Shown here one piece after another: positions 1-7,094 of a DNA stretch of 10,043 nt. The notes under the pieces were generated by a model, which saw nothing but the letters and a program-made list of their open reading frames with translations, was not told the DNA's origin and made no database searches. Source of the stretch: Parafilimonas sp. GTDB taxonomy: Bacteria; Bacteroidota; Bacteroidia; Chitinophagales; Chitinophagaceae. The stretch covers positions 1 through 10,043 of the forward strand of contig JAHEZC010000046.1 of the NCBI GenBank assembly GCA_023251275.1, in the 5' to 3' direction. Made by a program: the position numbers and the translations under genes. The first letter of the stretch is position 1, and the number at the start of each line of letters is the position of its first letter.

Positions 1-1473
1 CGGAATTTGCAGATGCTGCAAAGGCTTTTCTTCACTATGCAGCAGCACACTTGCTTTTGCTTTTCGTTTGCGTAAAATTGGTAATAAAGACATGGCGCAA
101 AATAGCCATGTAAAGGCAACGGCAGCAATCACGATGATGCATTTTAAAAAGATATGTCCTTCTTCTGCAAAAACTTTTATTGATTCTTCCGCTACGAGGC
201 GAACATTCAGAAAAACCAATATCAATGCTACAAGCCATGAAAAAAATTTCGTCGGAAGCTTTATCGCAAATTCACCCATCGTTGTTTTATCACTTACAAA
301 ATGAATTAAAGGAATAATGGCAAAGCCAAGTTGCAAACTCAATATTACCTGGCTTAATACCAGCAGGTCATCCAGCTTTTCATCGCCATAAATCAGGATC
401 ACGAATACTGCCGGAACAATGGCAATCAATCTCGTCATTAATCTCCTTATCCAGGGATTAATGCGCAGGCGAAGGTATCCTTCCATCACGATCTGCCCTG
501 CAAGCGTACCTGTGATCGTGGAGCTTTGTCCTGATGCAATCAAAGCCACTGCAAACAATATTGGCGCTAAAGCCGTACCCAGCATTGGTTGCAGCAGTTG
601 ATGCGCATCTTCAATCTTTGCTACTTCAGTATGGCCGGTTGTAAAGAAGACTGAAGCAGCAAGAATCAGTATTGCCGCATTTACGAGGAAAGCTGCATTT
701 AAGGCAATGGCAGTGTCAATAAAATTATATTTCAACGCCTTCAAAATTCCTTTCCGGTCAGGCCTTATTTTTCTTGACTGCACCAATGCCGAATGCAGGT
801 ATAAATTGTGCGGCATCACCGTGGCGCCAATAATACCCACAGCAATATACAATGCTTCATTATTGAGTGCGGAAGGCACGAAGCCTTTCACCACTTCTCC
901 AAAATCCGGCCGGGCAAAAATTAATTCAATTAAGAAAGAAACACCGATAGTAGCAACGAGGGCAATGATAAATGCTTCCATTTTTCTCATGCCATATCGC
1001 TGGAGTATGAGGAGGATAAATGTATCAAGTACGGTGATCAGCACTCCCCATAACACGGGCAGACCGGTCAATAAATGGATGCCTATTGCCATTCCCAGCA
1101 CTTCTGCGAGGTCGCATGCGGCAATTGCCAGTTCCGCCAGCACATATAAACTGAAATTCACGAGTTTGGGATATACTTCGCGGTTTGCCTGTGCAAGATC
1201 CCTTCTTCTTACGATGCCCAGTCTTGCACTCAGGCTTTGCAAGAGGAGGGCCATCAGGTTGCTCATCAATAAGACCCAGATCAGCTTATAGCCAAACCTT
1301 GCACCGCCCTGCAGATCGGTTGCCCAATTGCCTGGATCCATATAACCTACGCTCACAAGATATGCGGGCCCCAGGTAAGGGAGCACTTTGCGCCATCCCG
1401 GTTTATGCCTTGTTACATCAATGCTTTCATGCACTTCGCTTAATGAGTTATCAGTATGGTATCTTTGAAACAT
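1..1473 (-). CDS. mntH: Nramp-family divalent metal (Mn2+/Fe2+) transporter, 3' end cut off by the window
   Basis: Proton-coupled importer of Mn2+/Fe2+ in the inner membrane. The frame is open for 491 codons from an ATG at 1473 to base 1 with no stop, so the C-terminus lies outside. The two Nramp signature motifs are present: DPGN at residues 46-49 (unwound helix 1) and MPHN at 220-223 (helix 6). By family knowledge D46, N49 and M220 bind the metal. The conserved GQSSTITGTLAGQ stretch starts near residue 315. About 11-12 hydrophobic helices can be traced, the last near 441-464, followed by a charged tail (RKRKAKA). Ordinary bacterial MntH ends at about 410-450 residues, so this is a longer Bacteroidota-type form; some relatives carry a C-terminal universal-stress-like domain, which cannot be checked here. 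It lies 161 bases downstream of a DtxR/MntR-type repressor on the same strand, so manganese- or iron-responsive control is likely. The family call is very secure; Mn versus Fe preference is inferred. Confidence 0.95.
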   Translation of the reverse strand, partial: MFQRYHTDNSLSEVHESIDVTRHKPGWRKVLPYLGPAYLVSVGYMDPGNWATDLQGGARFGYKLIWVLLMSNLMALLLQSLSARLGIVRRRDLAQANREVYPKLVNFSLYVLAELAIAACDLAEVLGMAIGIHLLTGLPVLWGVLITVLDTFILLILQRYGMRKMEAFIIALVATIGVSFLIELIFARPDFGEVVKGFVPSALNNEALYIAVGIIGATVMPHNLYLHSALVQSRKIRPDRKGILKALKYNFIDTAIALNAAFLVNAAILILAASVFFTTGHTEVAKIEDAHQLLQPMLGTALAPILFAVALIASGQSSTITGTLAGQIVMEGYLRLRINPWIRRLMTRLIAIVPAVFVILIYGDEKLDDLLVLSQVILSLQLGFAIIPLIHFVSDKTTMGEFAIKLPTKFFSWLVALILVFLNVRLVAEESIKVFAEEGHIFLKCIIVIAAVAFTWLFCAMSLLPILRKRKAKASVLLHSEEKPLQHLQIP

Positions 1474-1504
1474 AACAAATATTTCTATTTTGGTGATCAA
1501 CAAG

Positions 1505-1514
1505 AGGCTCACCT
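1505..1514. promoter_or_regulatory. Possible DtxR/MntR-like half-palindrome upstream of mntH
   Basis: The core AGGCTCACCT has an AGG-N4-CCT symmetry like the centre of DtxR-family operators (AGGnTnnCCT style). It lies 32-41 bases upstream of the mntH ATG. The outer arms are poorly matched, so this is a weak candidate. It is proposed only because a DtxR/MntR-type repressor is encoded just upstream. Confidence 0.25.
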
Positions 1515-1634
1515 TTACTGCTTCTGACCATTGAAATAATTAAACCATTCAATAAGCAATATTCAATTTTCCAATAAACTTTAATCCTGTTTTTACATCT
1601 TCCTTCTTGCCTAATAACTTATCCCTTCCATCAA

Positions 1635-2300
1635 CTACAACGGCTTTACATTTAATGCCTGTGCCAATTGCTTACTTATATTTACCGCCGGCTTGTTTCT
1701 TATTTTTAATTCAAAAGAATTATCAAAACCAAATTTTCTTTTTACTTCGAGCTTTGTTCCGATATGAATATTTTTGTGCTGCAGGAGCTCGAGCAGTTCA
1801 GATGACTGGCTGTTAACCGCAGTAACTTCCGCCTGCGTGTTCAATGGCAATTCAATCAGTTGAATATGGTGCTGCATGCTCATTTTGCCATTGTTATCCG
1901 GAATAGGATCGCCATGGGGATCAAACTTAGGGTGATTGAGAAAAAAATCCAGCTTATCTATCAGTTTATGGCTTCGTACATGTTCGAGTTCCTCAGCCAC
2001 CTCATGTACTTCATCCCAGCCAAATTGCAGCTTGCTTACAAGGAAATATTCCCAGAGACGATGCCGCCTGATAATACTTAATGCTACTTTTTTTCCTTCT
2101 ATGCTCAGATGAAAACCTTTGTACCTTTCATAATGGAGCAGTTTCTTGGCTTTGAGTTTTTTAAGCATGTCAGTTACTGAAGCCGGTTTTGTATGGAGCA
2201 TTCCTGCCAGTTCATTGGTAGTAACGCTGCCGTCAGCCTGCTGCAGGTGGTAGATAGCCTTAATATAATTCTCTTCTGACTGTGAAAAATTAGAGATCAC
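1635..2300 (-). CDS. mntR: DtxR/MntR-family metal-dependent transcriptional repressor
   Basis: Metal-activated repressor of metal-uptake genes, 221 residues. Domains in order: N-terminal winged helix (about 5-70, starting SEENYIKAIY, with helix-turn-helix around 27-50); dimerisation/metal-binding helices (about 72-135); C-terminal FeoA/SH3-like domain (about 147-221). Likely metal ligands by alignment to DtxR/MntR are H80, H99, E103, E106 and H107. The DtxR primary-site cysteine is replaced by E103, as in MntR-type proteins, but N11 and K14 stand where B. subtilis MntR has D8 and E11, so metal specificity is uncertain. The start is GTG at 2300: it is preceded directly by an in-frame TGA, and the next in-frame ATG would delete much of the DNA-binding domain. 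It ends with TAG. The Nramp gene downstream on the same strand suggests control of Mn/Fe import. An operator-like palindrome just upstream suggests autoregulation. The gene symbol is by family and context. Confidence 0.92.
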   Translation of the reverse strand: MISNFSQSEENYIKAIYHLQQADGSVTTNELAGMLHTKPASVTDMLKKLKAKKLLHYERYKGFHLSIEGKKVALSIIRRHRLWEYFLVSKLQFGWDEVHEVAEELEHVRSHKLIDKLDFFLNHPKFDPHGDPIPDNNGKMSMQHHIQLIELPLNTQAEVTAVNSQSSELLELLQHKNIHIGTKLEVKRKFGFDNSFELKIRNKPAVNISKQLAQALNVKPL

Positions 2301-2309
2301 TCAAATAAA

Positions 2310-2327
2310 TTTTAGACAAACCTAAAA
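2310..2327. promoter_or_regulatory. Putative MntR/DtxR operator overlapping the mntR -7 box
   Basis: Inverted repeat TTTTAG-N6-CTAAAA. Read on the minus strand it is TTTTAGGTTTGTCTAAAA, close to DtxR/MntR-type boxes (TTTAGG...CCTAAA). On that strand TAGGTTTG (2317-2324) matches the Bacteroidota -7 consensus TAnnTTTG and sits 16 bases before the GTG start of mntR. Repressor binding here would block RNA polymerase directly. No clear -33 TTG was found at the usual distance. Operator identity is inferred from sequence and position. Confidence 0.5.
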
Positions 2328-2334
2328 AATTATC

Positions 2335-2366
2335 TTGTATATTGTTATATCTAAAACATATATTTA
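2335..2366 (+). promoter_or_regulatory. Weak candidate promoter of the lipoprotein gene
   Basis: A TTG at 2335-2337 is followed after 21 bases by TATATTTA (2359-2366), one mismatch from TAnnTTTG. This fits Bacteroidota promoter spacing and would give a short leader before the ATG at 2382. The region is very AT-rich, so chance matches are likely. Confidence 0.25.
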
Positions 2367-2381
2367 TCAAAATAATCCGTT

Positions 2382-3326
2382 ATGCCCTGCAGATGGGTCA
2401 TTTATTTGATAGTGATTGCGTATGCCGCCTGCGATGGTCATAAAAATGACCTGGCAGGAGAAGCCCCGGTTGATCCCGAAGTATTTAAAGCAGCCTTTCC
2501 TGTGCTGACACTCCAGAAGGCATTTTATGACACTTCCATTTATAAAATTGCCGATACTGTTACAATCAGTTATACTGTCTTTACCCAGTTTGTACCGGAC
2601 TCTTTATTGAAGAAAAAAAATGAGAAACCTGTGAAAACTGTTATTCACCCTGTAGGCAGAATTGAAAGGGCAAATGAACTATACCTGCTTGCAAATTTTA
2701 TTCAGGGCAAAAAAATTAAACTGGTCACATTTGTATTTGATAAAAAATTCAGGTACCTCGCAACACTTGAGTTGCTGAACAACTACAGCGATGATGAGTA
2801 TATGTATGCTGTATTGATTAACAGCGAGCCCACTTTTATCATTGTTCGTCAGAAGACCGGTAAAGAAAATAATGTTTTATATACGCGTAATGGTTTCGGA
2901 TACAACAAAGCGACTCATGATTTTATTGTTGTATTGAACGATACGAACGAAGATCTGAAAAAGCAGAGTGAGATTATTAACCCGATTGATACATTACCGC
3001 GGCACAATAAGTTCAGCGGGGATTATGTGCAGAATAAGAAAAATTTTATCTCCTTACGCGATGGCAGGGATAAAGATGTATATTTTTTCTTTATTCATTT
3101 TGAAAAAAATGATGGTGCATGCAACGGCGAGCTGAAAGGCGAAATGAAAATGCGTAATGCTGCCAATGGATACTTTCAGAAAAGCGGCGATCCATGCATC
3201 ATTGACTTTAGTTTTGAGGACAATGAGATCACGGTGAAAGAGAGAGGTAATTGCGGTAATCACCGCGGCATAAAATGTTTTTTTAATGATTCATACACGA
3301 GGAAAAAAGAGAAGAAAACAAAATAA
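2382..3326 (+). CDS. Uncharacterised lipoprotein with a four-cysteine C-terminal region
   Basis: I do not recognise a named family; no function is assigned. The 314-residue product starts with a hydrophobic signal (about 5-16) ending in AYAAC, so C17 is a likely lipidation site, although Tyr at -3 is not ideal for a lipobox. The mature protein would be anchored in the periplasm or outer membrane. The middle (about 40-200) alternates beta-like hydrophobic stretches with Lys/Asp-rich loops. The C-terminal part (about 208-305) holds C247, C272, C291 and C299 with the local motifs CNGELKGEMK, DPCIIDFSF and CGNHRGIKCFF, suggesting a small disulfide-stabilised beta domain. It ends with a Lys-rich tail. 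The gene diverges from the DtxR/MntR-type repressor with 81 bases between starts and converges on the OstA-like gene with 21 bases between stops. Metal-responsive expression is possible from the shared upstream region but unproven. Confidence 0.8.
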   Translation: MPCRWVIYLIVIAYAACDGHKNDLAGEAPVDPEVFKAAFPVLTLQKAFYDTSIYKIADTVTISYTVFTQFVPDSLLKKKNEKPVKTVIHPVGRIERANELYLLANFIQGKKIKLVTFVFDKKFRYLATLELLNNYSDDEYMYAVLINSEPTFIIVRQKTGKENNVLYTRNGFGYNKATHDFIVVLNDTNEDLKKQSEIINPIDTLPRHNKFSGDYVQNKKNFISLRDGRDKDVYFFFIHFEKNDGACNGELKGEMKMRNAANGYFQKSGDPCIIDFSFEDNEITVKERGNCGNHRGIKCFFNDSYTRKKEKKTK

Positions 3327-3347
3327 GCTAATGGTCTTTCTGCATTG

Positions 3348-5000
3348 CTAATGATCAAAAAAAATTGTTTTGGCTTCATGGCTGCCTGGTGTGCTTAGTA
3401 ATTCATTTTTTGTTTTGGGGCGAATGTTATCAAGCCATTTGAAGCCGCGCAGCTTCATATCTTCATGATTAACCTGCCGCATCGGAAATGTAGTGCCGAC
3501 AAGATTCACACGAAACACAACTTTTTGCGGTTTTTTATTTTCGAAGTACATATCAATTACATCGGCGGTGGCCCGATTAACGCCTATGTATTTATTATAG
3601 TCATCCTGCGCGTAATAAATACTTTCTGCATTTCCTTTTGCCCGCATGTAATTTATATTGCCATCTTTAAAATACCCGTTGATGGTGCGTCCCTTTACCT
3701 GGTTGAAATAACTTGCCCCCACCTTATTAATTAAAAGAGCATTCTCAAACACATGCATGCGTTTTGGTTTTTTGTTGAGCGTATATAAATAAATGGTATC
3801 GCCGATGATTTGATTTTCCTGCGCCCATACAACAGGGCTTTTGAATAAACGAAAAACGGAATCTTCGCCGGAATAAAATAAGCTGTCGCCGACTGCCTGC
3901 AGAGAGTCAGAAAAAATACGTACGTGGTAATACGCTTCAAAAAAACGGTTGGTACTGTCCTGGTCAGTTTGCGCAGAATCTCTTGCGGGTAATGAATCAG
4001 AAATCACGGGAACTTTCCTGTATTTACGGAGCTCAGATAGTTTGGCTGAATAAAGTGTGTCTGCGGCAATAAAAATTGAATCCTGATCCTGCTTAATGAC
4101 CATCACCGGCTTTTCTGTTGCAAGAAAGGAACCTTCTTTCCTGTTGCTTTTTAAATTGTCAGCATATATGGTCACATGCTGGGCAGTGTCTTCATAGATT
4201 ACATTTCCGCTTGCTTCGCCAAAGCCTGTGGAGTCATCGTTTGCGACTTTATCGGCAACAAGGAAAGTGGTACTATCCTGGATTTCAGGGCGGCTGCCGA
4301 AATATGCTTTTTTATTTTTCAGATCGTAGTAACCTTCTTTGGTGAATATCTTCCTGTGTGCACCGCTTGTTATTTCAGCAGGCACTATAAACGTTGCTAT
4401 ATCTGAATAAGTGTTGTATAATAACGTATCCGTTTTTACCGTATAATTTGTATCAACCAAGAATACATTTTTTTTAAAATATACATCTCTTGTTTCACCA
4501 TAATAATAACCCTCTTTACTTGTGAGCACAGTTTTATTGTTTACAACTTTACCACCGGTAGTATAAATGCCGATTTTCGTATTGAGATCATATAAAAGCT
4601 CATTGGTGGTCAGGACACCTTTTCCATCTGTAAGCTTCACATTTCCGTTGAGATAAGCTTTCTTATCGTTGCCGGTATATTTTAAATAGTCTGAATAAGT
4701 ATGTACACTGTCAGCATCGTTAATATGTACGTGGCCAAAAGCTTCAAGCATGTTTTGAGTTTTGTTGAGAACCACGCTGTCGCAGTAAAAAAGAGTATTT
4801 CCCTGGCGTATGATGACATTTCCGACAGCAGACTGGAATTCCGTTACTGAATCTATTTTTTTATAATTGAGCCTTTCTGAATTAATAATGAAAATTTGCT
4901 TTTTTGCTGAAGTATCACGTGCAGCGGGTTGTTGTGCTTTTGCAACACTGCATATCATCAATATCCAGAAAAAAGAATGTAATATTTTTCGGAGAATCAT
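3348..5000 (-). CDS. OstA/LptA-like periplasmic protein (LPS transport)
   Basis: Member of the OstA-like family, related to LptA and the N-terminal domain of LptD, which form the beta-jellyroll slide carrying LPS across the periplasm. The 550-residue product has a Sec signal peptide (hydrophobic about 9-20, probable cleavage after AKA at 22). Repeated OstA-type strand units follow, e.g. SAVGNVIIRQGNTLFYCDS (about 57-75), FGHVHINDADSVHTYSDYL (about 88-106) and GNVKLTDGKGVLTTNELLY (about 119-137), each a G-x-V turn plus a D/E-x-L/V-Y strand. It is about three times the length of E. coli LptA, so it could span more of the periplasm. The ATG at 5000 overlaps the stop of the upstream MCE gene (ATGA, 4997-5000), implying translational coupling. 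The stop is TAG. The family call is strong; a direct role in LPS transport is inferred from homology and the nearby LptD-like gene. Confidence 0.88.
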   Translation of the reverse strand: MILRKILHSFFWILMICSVAKAQQPAARDTSAKKQIFIINSERLNYKKIDSVTEFQSAVGNVIIRQGNTLFYCDSVVLNKTQNMLEAFGHVHINDADSVHTYSDYLKYTGNDKKAYLNGNVKLTDGKGVLTTNELLYDLNTKIGIYTTGGKVVNNKTVLTSKEGYYYGETRDVYFKKNVFLVDTNYTVKTDTLLYNTYSDIATFIVPAEITSGAHRKIFTKEGYYDLKNKKAYFGSRPEIQDSTTFLVADKVANDDSTGFGEASGNVIYEDTAQHVTIYADNLKSNRKEGSFLATEKPVMVIKQDQDSIFIAADTLYSAKLSELRKYRKVPVISDSLPARDSAQTDQDSTNRFFEAYYHVRIFSDSLQAVGDSLFYSGEDSVFRLFKSPVVWAQENQIIGDTIYLYTLNKKPKRMHVFENALLINKVGASYFNQVKGRTINGYFKDGNINYMRAKGNAESIYYAQDDYNKYIGVNRATADVIDMYFENKKPQKVVFRVNLVGTTFPMRQVNHEDMKLRGFKWLDNIRPKTKNELLSTPGSHEAKTIFFDH

Positions 5001-6010
5001 TTTTTCGGCGATGAATTACTGCTGTCTTTCAAAGGAGCTGTTAAATAATCTCCTTTATCTTTTTTCCCAAACACAGAAATATTCACATAGCGTTTGGGAT
5101 GTACACGAAGATCATCAGCAAGCGTATTTAAACTGCGCACTGTATTGTTAATACTATTGTATAATTCTTTATTGTTGATAAGCGCTCCAAGAGTACCGTC
5201 CTGTGAATTAAATTTCGTCATTACGTCGTTGAGTTTAGTTATAAAGGCTTTGAGCTGATTGACAGCTCCATCAATATCTGCTTTTGATAAATTCTTCGTA
5301 GTGGTTTGAAGATTGGCGAGCACACTGTCTATCCTGTCATTATTATCCGCAAGATTTTTGGTGAAGCTGTTCACATTGTTGAGTGAGCCTGCCAATGCAC
5401 CTGTTTCTGTATTGAGCAGTTTTTGTAAAGATGCTGTGGAGGTTACAATGCCTGCAGTTGCCTTATTCAGATTAGCAAATATGCTTTGCAGATTCCCTTT
5501 TGTATTCGGGTCAAATATTGAGTTTATATTCCTCAATACTGAATCGAGTGAAAGCATTGTGAGCTTCAATTGTGCAGTAACAGGATCAATTTTCGATGAG
5601 ATGTCATCAAACATGTCCTTGCTCTCTGCACTGGCAATAGTATCGCCTGATTTCAGGTATTTACTGCTGTTTCCCAACCGGATATTCAAACTGGGACTGC
5701 CTAACAGGTTACCTTCAATAGAGGCTACGGAATTATCAGGTATATTATAGGTTTCATCAAACTTTATTGTTACAATCAGGCTGCCAAGGTTTGAACCTTC
5801 CGTTTCGATTTCATACACCCTGCCTACTTCGAATCCATTAATAAATACAGCATTGGATGTCATCAGTTTTTTTGCATTACTGTATTTAGTATAAACAAAA
5901 AAGCCTGTCTTAAACATAGTTCTTCCTTTCAGAAAGTTAAAACCCAGGATCAGCAGGGTTACAGAAATTGCTGTAAGCGCTCCTATTTTGGTTTCGTTTG
6001 ATACTTTCAT
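4997..6010 (-). CDS. MlaD-like MCE-domain protein (lipid transport)
   Basis: MCE proteins bind lipids and form hexameric rings or tubes that move lipids between the membranes, usually with an MlaE-type permease and MlaF-type ATPase; neither is encoded here. The 337-residue product has one N-terminal membrane helix (about 11-28, ALTAISVTLLILGFNFLKG) and one MCE domain (about 35-125), with the typical NAVFINGFEVGRV strand and GNLLGSPSLNI segment. A long helical region (about 135-305) of amphipathic, Leu/Asn/Thr-rich sequence follows, then a polar Ser/Lys tail. This is the single-MCE Bacteroidota architecture, unlike multi-MCE PqiB or LetB. The start is ATG. The gene overlaps the OstA-like gene by 4 bases and lies 115 bases downstream of the second amidase, in the same direction. 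The exact lipid cargo is unknown. Confidence 0.93.
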   Translation of the reverse strand: MKVSNETKIGALTAISVTLLILGFNFLKGRTMFKTGFFVYTKYSNAKKLMTSNAVFINGFEVGRVYEIETEGSNLGSLIVTIKFDETYNIPDNSVASIEGNLLGSPSLNIRLGNSSKYLKSGDTIASAESKDMFDDISSKIDPVTAQLKLTMLSLDSVLRNINSIFDPNTKGNLQSIFANLNKATAGIVTSTASLQKLLNTETGALAGSLNNVNSFTKNLADNNDRIDSVLANLQTTTKNLSKADIDGAVNQLKAFITKLNDVMTKFNSQDGTLGALINNKELYNSINNTVRSLNTLADDLRVHPKRYVNISVFGKKDKGDYLTAPLKDSSNSSPKK

Positions 6011-6055
6011 GAAAACCTGTTATTTAAAAATATTATTAGTTTATAAAAAAGGATT

Positions 6056-6085
6056 CAATGTTATAACGGGTGTATAAGAGACAAA
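6056..6085 (-). promoter_or_regulatory. Candidate promoter of the MCE/OstA-like pair
   Basis: On the minus strand TTTG (6082-6085) is followed after 18 bases by TAACATTG (6056-6063), one mismatch from the Bacteroidota -7 consensus TAnnTTTG. This is normal spacing and would give a leader of roughly 40 bases before the ATG at 6010. The 115-base gap (6011-6125) shows no hairpin terminator, so read-through from the amidase genes is also possible. Confidence 0.35.
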
Positions 6086-6125
6086 AATAAGGGATAATAA
6101 TCAAGGCATGTATAAAGCACAGTTA

Positions 6126-7085
6126 TCATTTATTTTTCTGTGCGGTGTCTCCAACATTCACTAATGTATGAGTTTCGAGAGAATACCTGTAGCGTTTCAG
6201 CGCTTTCACAATTACTTCGGCAGTTTCCTGCTGGCCTTTTTCACTGTTCAGATATTCTTCTTCATCTTCATTGGTGATGTAACCTGTTTCAACGAGAATA
6301 CTCGGCATGGCGGTAGCCTGCAATACCCAAATGCCTACCTGTCTTTGAAGTGCATCGCGGGTAGCCCGGCCGATTTTACTGAATTCATCTTCCACTGTAA
6401 GTGCAAGGTTTGCGCTGCGCTGAAAATATTGCTGTGTTTTCAATGAATAAAGGATCATTTTTTCCGGTGAGTCCGGATCAAAATCATTTATCTGCTTTGC
6501 CATAGCGCTGTCTATATACAGAGATTCATTTTCACGCATAGCAAGTTCCTTGTCATCATTTTTATGTGCTGCCCATATATAGGTAGAAGCACCTTGTGCA
6601 GGATTAGGAGTTGTCCAGTAATGGTATTGCGGAACTTTACGGGTACGTTTTTTTCTTTTACTGCCTTTGCCTGTATAATACGTTTGCGTTTTATAACCGA
6701 TGAACTCACTGTGACGAATTGGACTTGCATAGTCGCAGTGTATGGAAATAAATAAATCTCCCCCGGCGGAATTGGCTTTACTTGCTTTAAGAGGAGGCGG
6801 ATCAAAAACATCAGTTGTTCTCGTCATTACCACATTTACATCAGGCATGGCTTCATTAATCGCTTTTTGCAGCCTGAGCGCTATGGCAAGCGTAATGTTT
6901 TTTTCATAAGAATAACTTCCCTGTGCACCAAAATCTCTTCCGCCATGACCTGCATCAACTACAATTGTGCGCAAACCGCTTTTTTGATATCTGACAACCC
7001 GTGATGTGGTATGAAGAGAGAAAGAAGTAAAAAGAAAAATAAGGCTTATGTGTGATACTGATGATATGATTTTTTTTTGTGCCAT
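6126..7085 (-). CDS. N-acetylmuramoyl-L-alanine amidase (Amidase_3 family), second tandem copy
   Basis: Zinc hydrolase that cleaves the bond between N-acetylmuramic acid and the stem peptide of peptidoglycan, in the periplasm. The 319-residue product has a signal peptide (hydrophobic about 13-24). The Amidase_3 fold follows with VVDAGHGGRDFGAQG (zinc ligand H47), E61 in the YEKNITLAIAL helix (second ligand), SIH at 114-116 (third ligand H116) and VETGYITN with the catalytic E266. All expected active-site residues are present, so it should be active. Between H116 and the GASTYIWA segment lies an insertion (about 130-165) rich in Lys/Arg (GKGSKRKKRTRK), shared with the neighbouring paralogue. 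No SPOR, LysM or AMIN domain is seen. The start is ATG, 9 bases after the stop of the upstream amidase, so the two are surely co-transcribed. A run of nine A lies in codons 3-6. Final residues are AQKNK, stop TGA. Confidence 0.95.
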   Translation of the reverse strand: MAQKKIISSVSHISLIFLFTSFSLHTTSRVVRYQKSGLRTIVVDAGHGGRDFGAQGSYSYEKNITLAIALRLQKAINEAMPDVNVVMTRTTDVFDPPPLKASKANSAGGDLFISIHCDYASPIRHSEFIGYKTQTYYTGKGSKRKKRTRKVPQYHYWTTPNPAQGASTYIWAAHKNDDKELAMRENESLYIDSAMAKQINDFDPDSPEKMILYSLKTQQYFQRSANLALTVEDEFSKIGRATRDALQRQVGIWVLQATAMPSILVETGYITNEDEEEYLNSEKGQQETAEVIVKALKRYRYSLETHTLVNVGDTAQKNK

Positions 7086-7094
7086 TGCTGAACA

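Noticed and set aside
35..238. Minus-strand frame of 67 codons near the left edge
   Set aside because: It is an alternative frame inside the Nramp coding region, which continues unbroken through it.
707..1291. Open plus-strand frame of 194 codons
   Set aside because: It lies wholly opposite the Nramp gene, and its translation is low in recognisable structure; the minus-strand frame carries the DPGN and MPHN motifs.
1492..1513. Inverted repeat GGTGA-N12-TCACC upstream of mntH
   Set aside because: The arms are only five bases with a long spacer and no known family match; the AGG-N4-CCT core inside it is a slightly better operator candidate.
3327..3353. Direct repeat GCTAATG twice between the converging genes, looked at as a terminator
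   Set aside because: It is a direct, not inverted, repeat and forms no hairpin; the seven-base match is probably chance. No clear terminator is seen in this 21-base gap.
5313..5750. Open plus-strand frame of 145 codons
   Set aside because: Antisense to the MCE gene; the hydrophobic-looking product is a mirror of the Leu/Asn-rich coding strand.
6061..6077. TTATA-N7-TATAA in the gap before the MCE gene
   Set aside because: Five AT-only pairs are too weak for a terminator or a convincing operator in AT-rich DNA.
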